Part shown: in pieces, positions 63,190 through 64,000 of the stretch
How the letters are laid out: the number at the start of each line of letters is the position of its first letter
Position numbering within the stretch: the first letter of the stretch is position 1
Source of the DNA: Urechis unicinctus
Taxonomy: Eukaryota; Annelida; Polychaeta; Xenopneusta; Urechidae
NCBI GenBank assembly: GCA_034190875.2
Contig: CM067345.1
Location: 30,257,345 to 30,321,344 of the forward strand
Length of the DNA: 64,000 bases
Direction: 5' to 3'
Position numbers and translations under genes: made by a program
The notes under the pieces: model-generated
Told to the model about the DNA's origin: nothing
Databases searched by the model: none
The model's input: only the letters and a program-made list of their open reading frames with translations

Positions 63190-64000
63190 TACAATGACAA
63201 TGACAATGACGTTTATTAGCAATCACGCGCCCTCTAGGAGCATATACAATCGAGTTATATACATGATTTTGATCAGAGAAGGTGCAACATACAATACAGT
63301 GGGAATACAATAAGTGTGCAACTAATTCTACCTCAAAATTAAAGACATTTCAATACAAACGTTACACATTGAGATAAAGCATAGTTACAGGGTTGGATTC
63401 CTAAGTGAGACCACTGACCGAGACACCTGAAGCTGAGGGTTGTTGGCCATTTAGAGCCAGTTTTGCGAATCTCGAGCGATTCCCTTATGAATTTGCCAAT
63501 GTTTTTATTCAATAGTTTGTCCTCGTTACTCATCATCCATATATATTTGTCATTGGGTGGCAGGTGAGAAAAATTTTTGTTGTTTATGTCAATATCGTTA
63601 AACAATGGGGCTCTTTTGTTTTTATATTTGGGGCATGTGATCATGAATGTGTGTTTCATCTTCTGTAGCTTGCATTGCGCAGCACTGACATGTTCTATCG
63701 TTTGGGTTTTGAAATGGTTCCCCTCATTGCTTCTATATTTAATGGATGGGAGCTCAGGCGTAGTTGTGATACAGCAGTTCTGTGGTTGATATTGTCTATA
63801 TTAAGCAAGTATTTCTCGAGTCCAAAGTTTTGTTTGAAAAGTTTGTAGGTTCTCAGTTTATTTCCCCCTTGTCTTCCCGATAGGCTGTTAGTATTGTTGA
63901 GTTTTTTTGTGCCAGAATTTTTCATAGAGAGTTTTCATCGCACCTTCGGCTCTTTTTGCAAATATCTTTATTTTGTTCTCAGGCACGTTAATGTTGTTGT
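63190..64000 (-). mobile_element. Second LINE, 3' end, runs off the window
   Basis: The minus strand encodes the C-terminus of an ORF2 protein. 63925-63695 has LRTYKLFKQNFGLEKYLL, INHRTAVSQLRLSSHPLNIE and then the C-terminal zinc-knuckle-like CQCC...H region in another frame near 63700-63640. 63659-63339 has MITCPKYKNKRAPLFNDI, the usual CPKY block, and KFIRESLEIRK. Frame changes and stops make it dead. The 3' end carries a TGTCAT-type hexamer tail (GACAATGACAATGACAATGA on +, about 63194-63212). It differs from the LINE at 36.9-41.2 kb in tail and C-terminus, so it is another family. Confidence 0.8.

Overview
This is eukaryotic, metazoan nuclear DNA. The only host gene I can name is a two-exon ortholog of headcase (HECA), at 56343-57854 on the + strand, with a short GT-AG intron. 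The rest has no operons or dense coding. It is dominated by micro- and minisatellites, non-LTR retrotransposons, a tRNA-derived SINE, short inverted-repeat DNA transposons and decayed coding relics. The genome style (roughly a quarter of the bases in tandem arrays, dispersed elements that carry arrays inside them, no vertebrate repeats) fits a marine invertebrate such as a mollusc or a lancelet. That guess comes from style, not from a diagnostic sequence.

Layout. 0-2 kb: a (TGTA)n block, a possible small minus-strand coding relic and a (TA)n block. 2-7 kb: a broken multi-gene fossil element with protein-like pieces on both strands and a duplicated segment. 7.4-9.3 kb: a 33-bp minisatellite. 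9.4-10.5 kb: a second minus-strand coding relic. 10.5-15.5 kb: small repeats and the first copy of a composite dispersed repeat. 15.5-17.8 kb: a 27-bp minisatellite with higher-order duplications. 18-26 kb: more copies of the composite repeat, a hAT-like MITE and a THAP-like scrap. 26.6 kb: a SINE. 28.2-31.8 kb: two more 33-bp arrays. 33.3 kb: a near-perfect 51-bp hairpin. 33.7-36.9 kb: three adjacent minisatellites and a partly duplicated coding scrap. 36.9-41.2 kb: a LINE on the minus strand, inserted in a 32-bp minisatellite. 42.7-50.6 kb: seven tandem arrays, (TA)n blocks and two MITEs with clear 8-bp target duplications. 50.8-54 kb: more arrays, a second copy of one MITE and a 5'-truncated LINE tail. 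55-61.5 kb: the quiet, repeat-poor HECA locus with a probable long 3' UTR. 63.2-64 kb: the 3' end of a second LINE running off the window.

The most interesting pattern is a dispersed repeat family whose copies share flanks around a 26-bp (or variant 24-bp) minisatellite with core ACGTCTCATACCC. It occurs at five loci in both orientations, with independent internal arrays. This is the architecture of non-autonomous elements with central tandem repeats, and it may explain why the window is so rich in minisatellites. Nearly all long open frames here are by-products of stop-free tandem units and are not genes.
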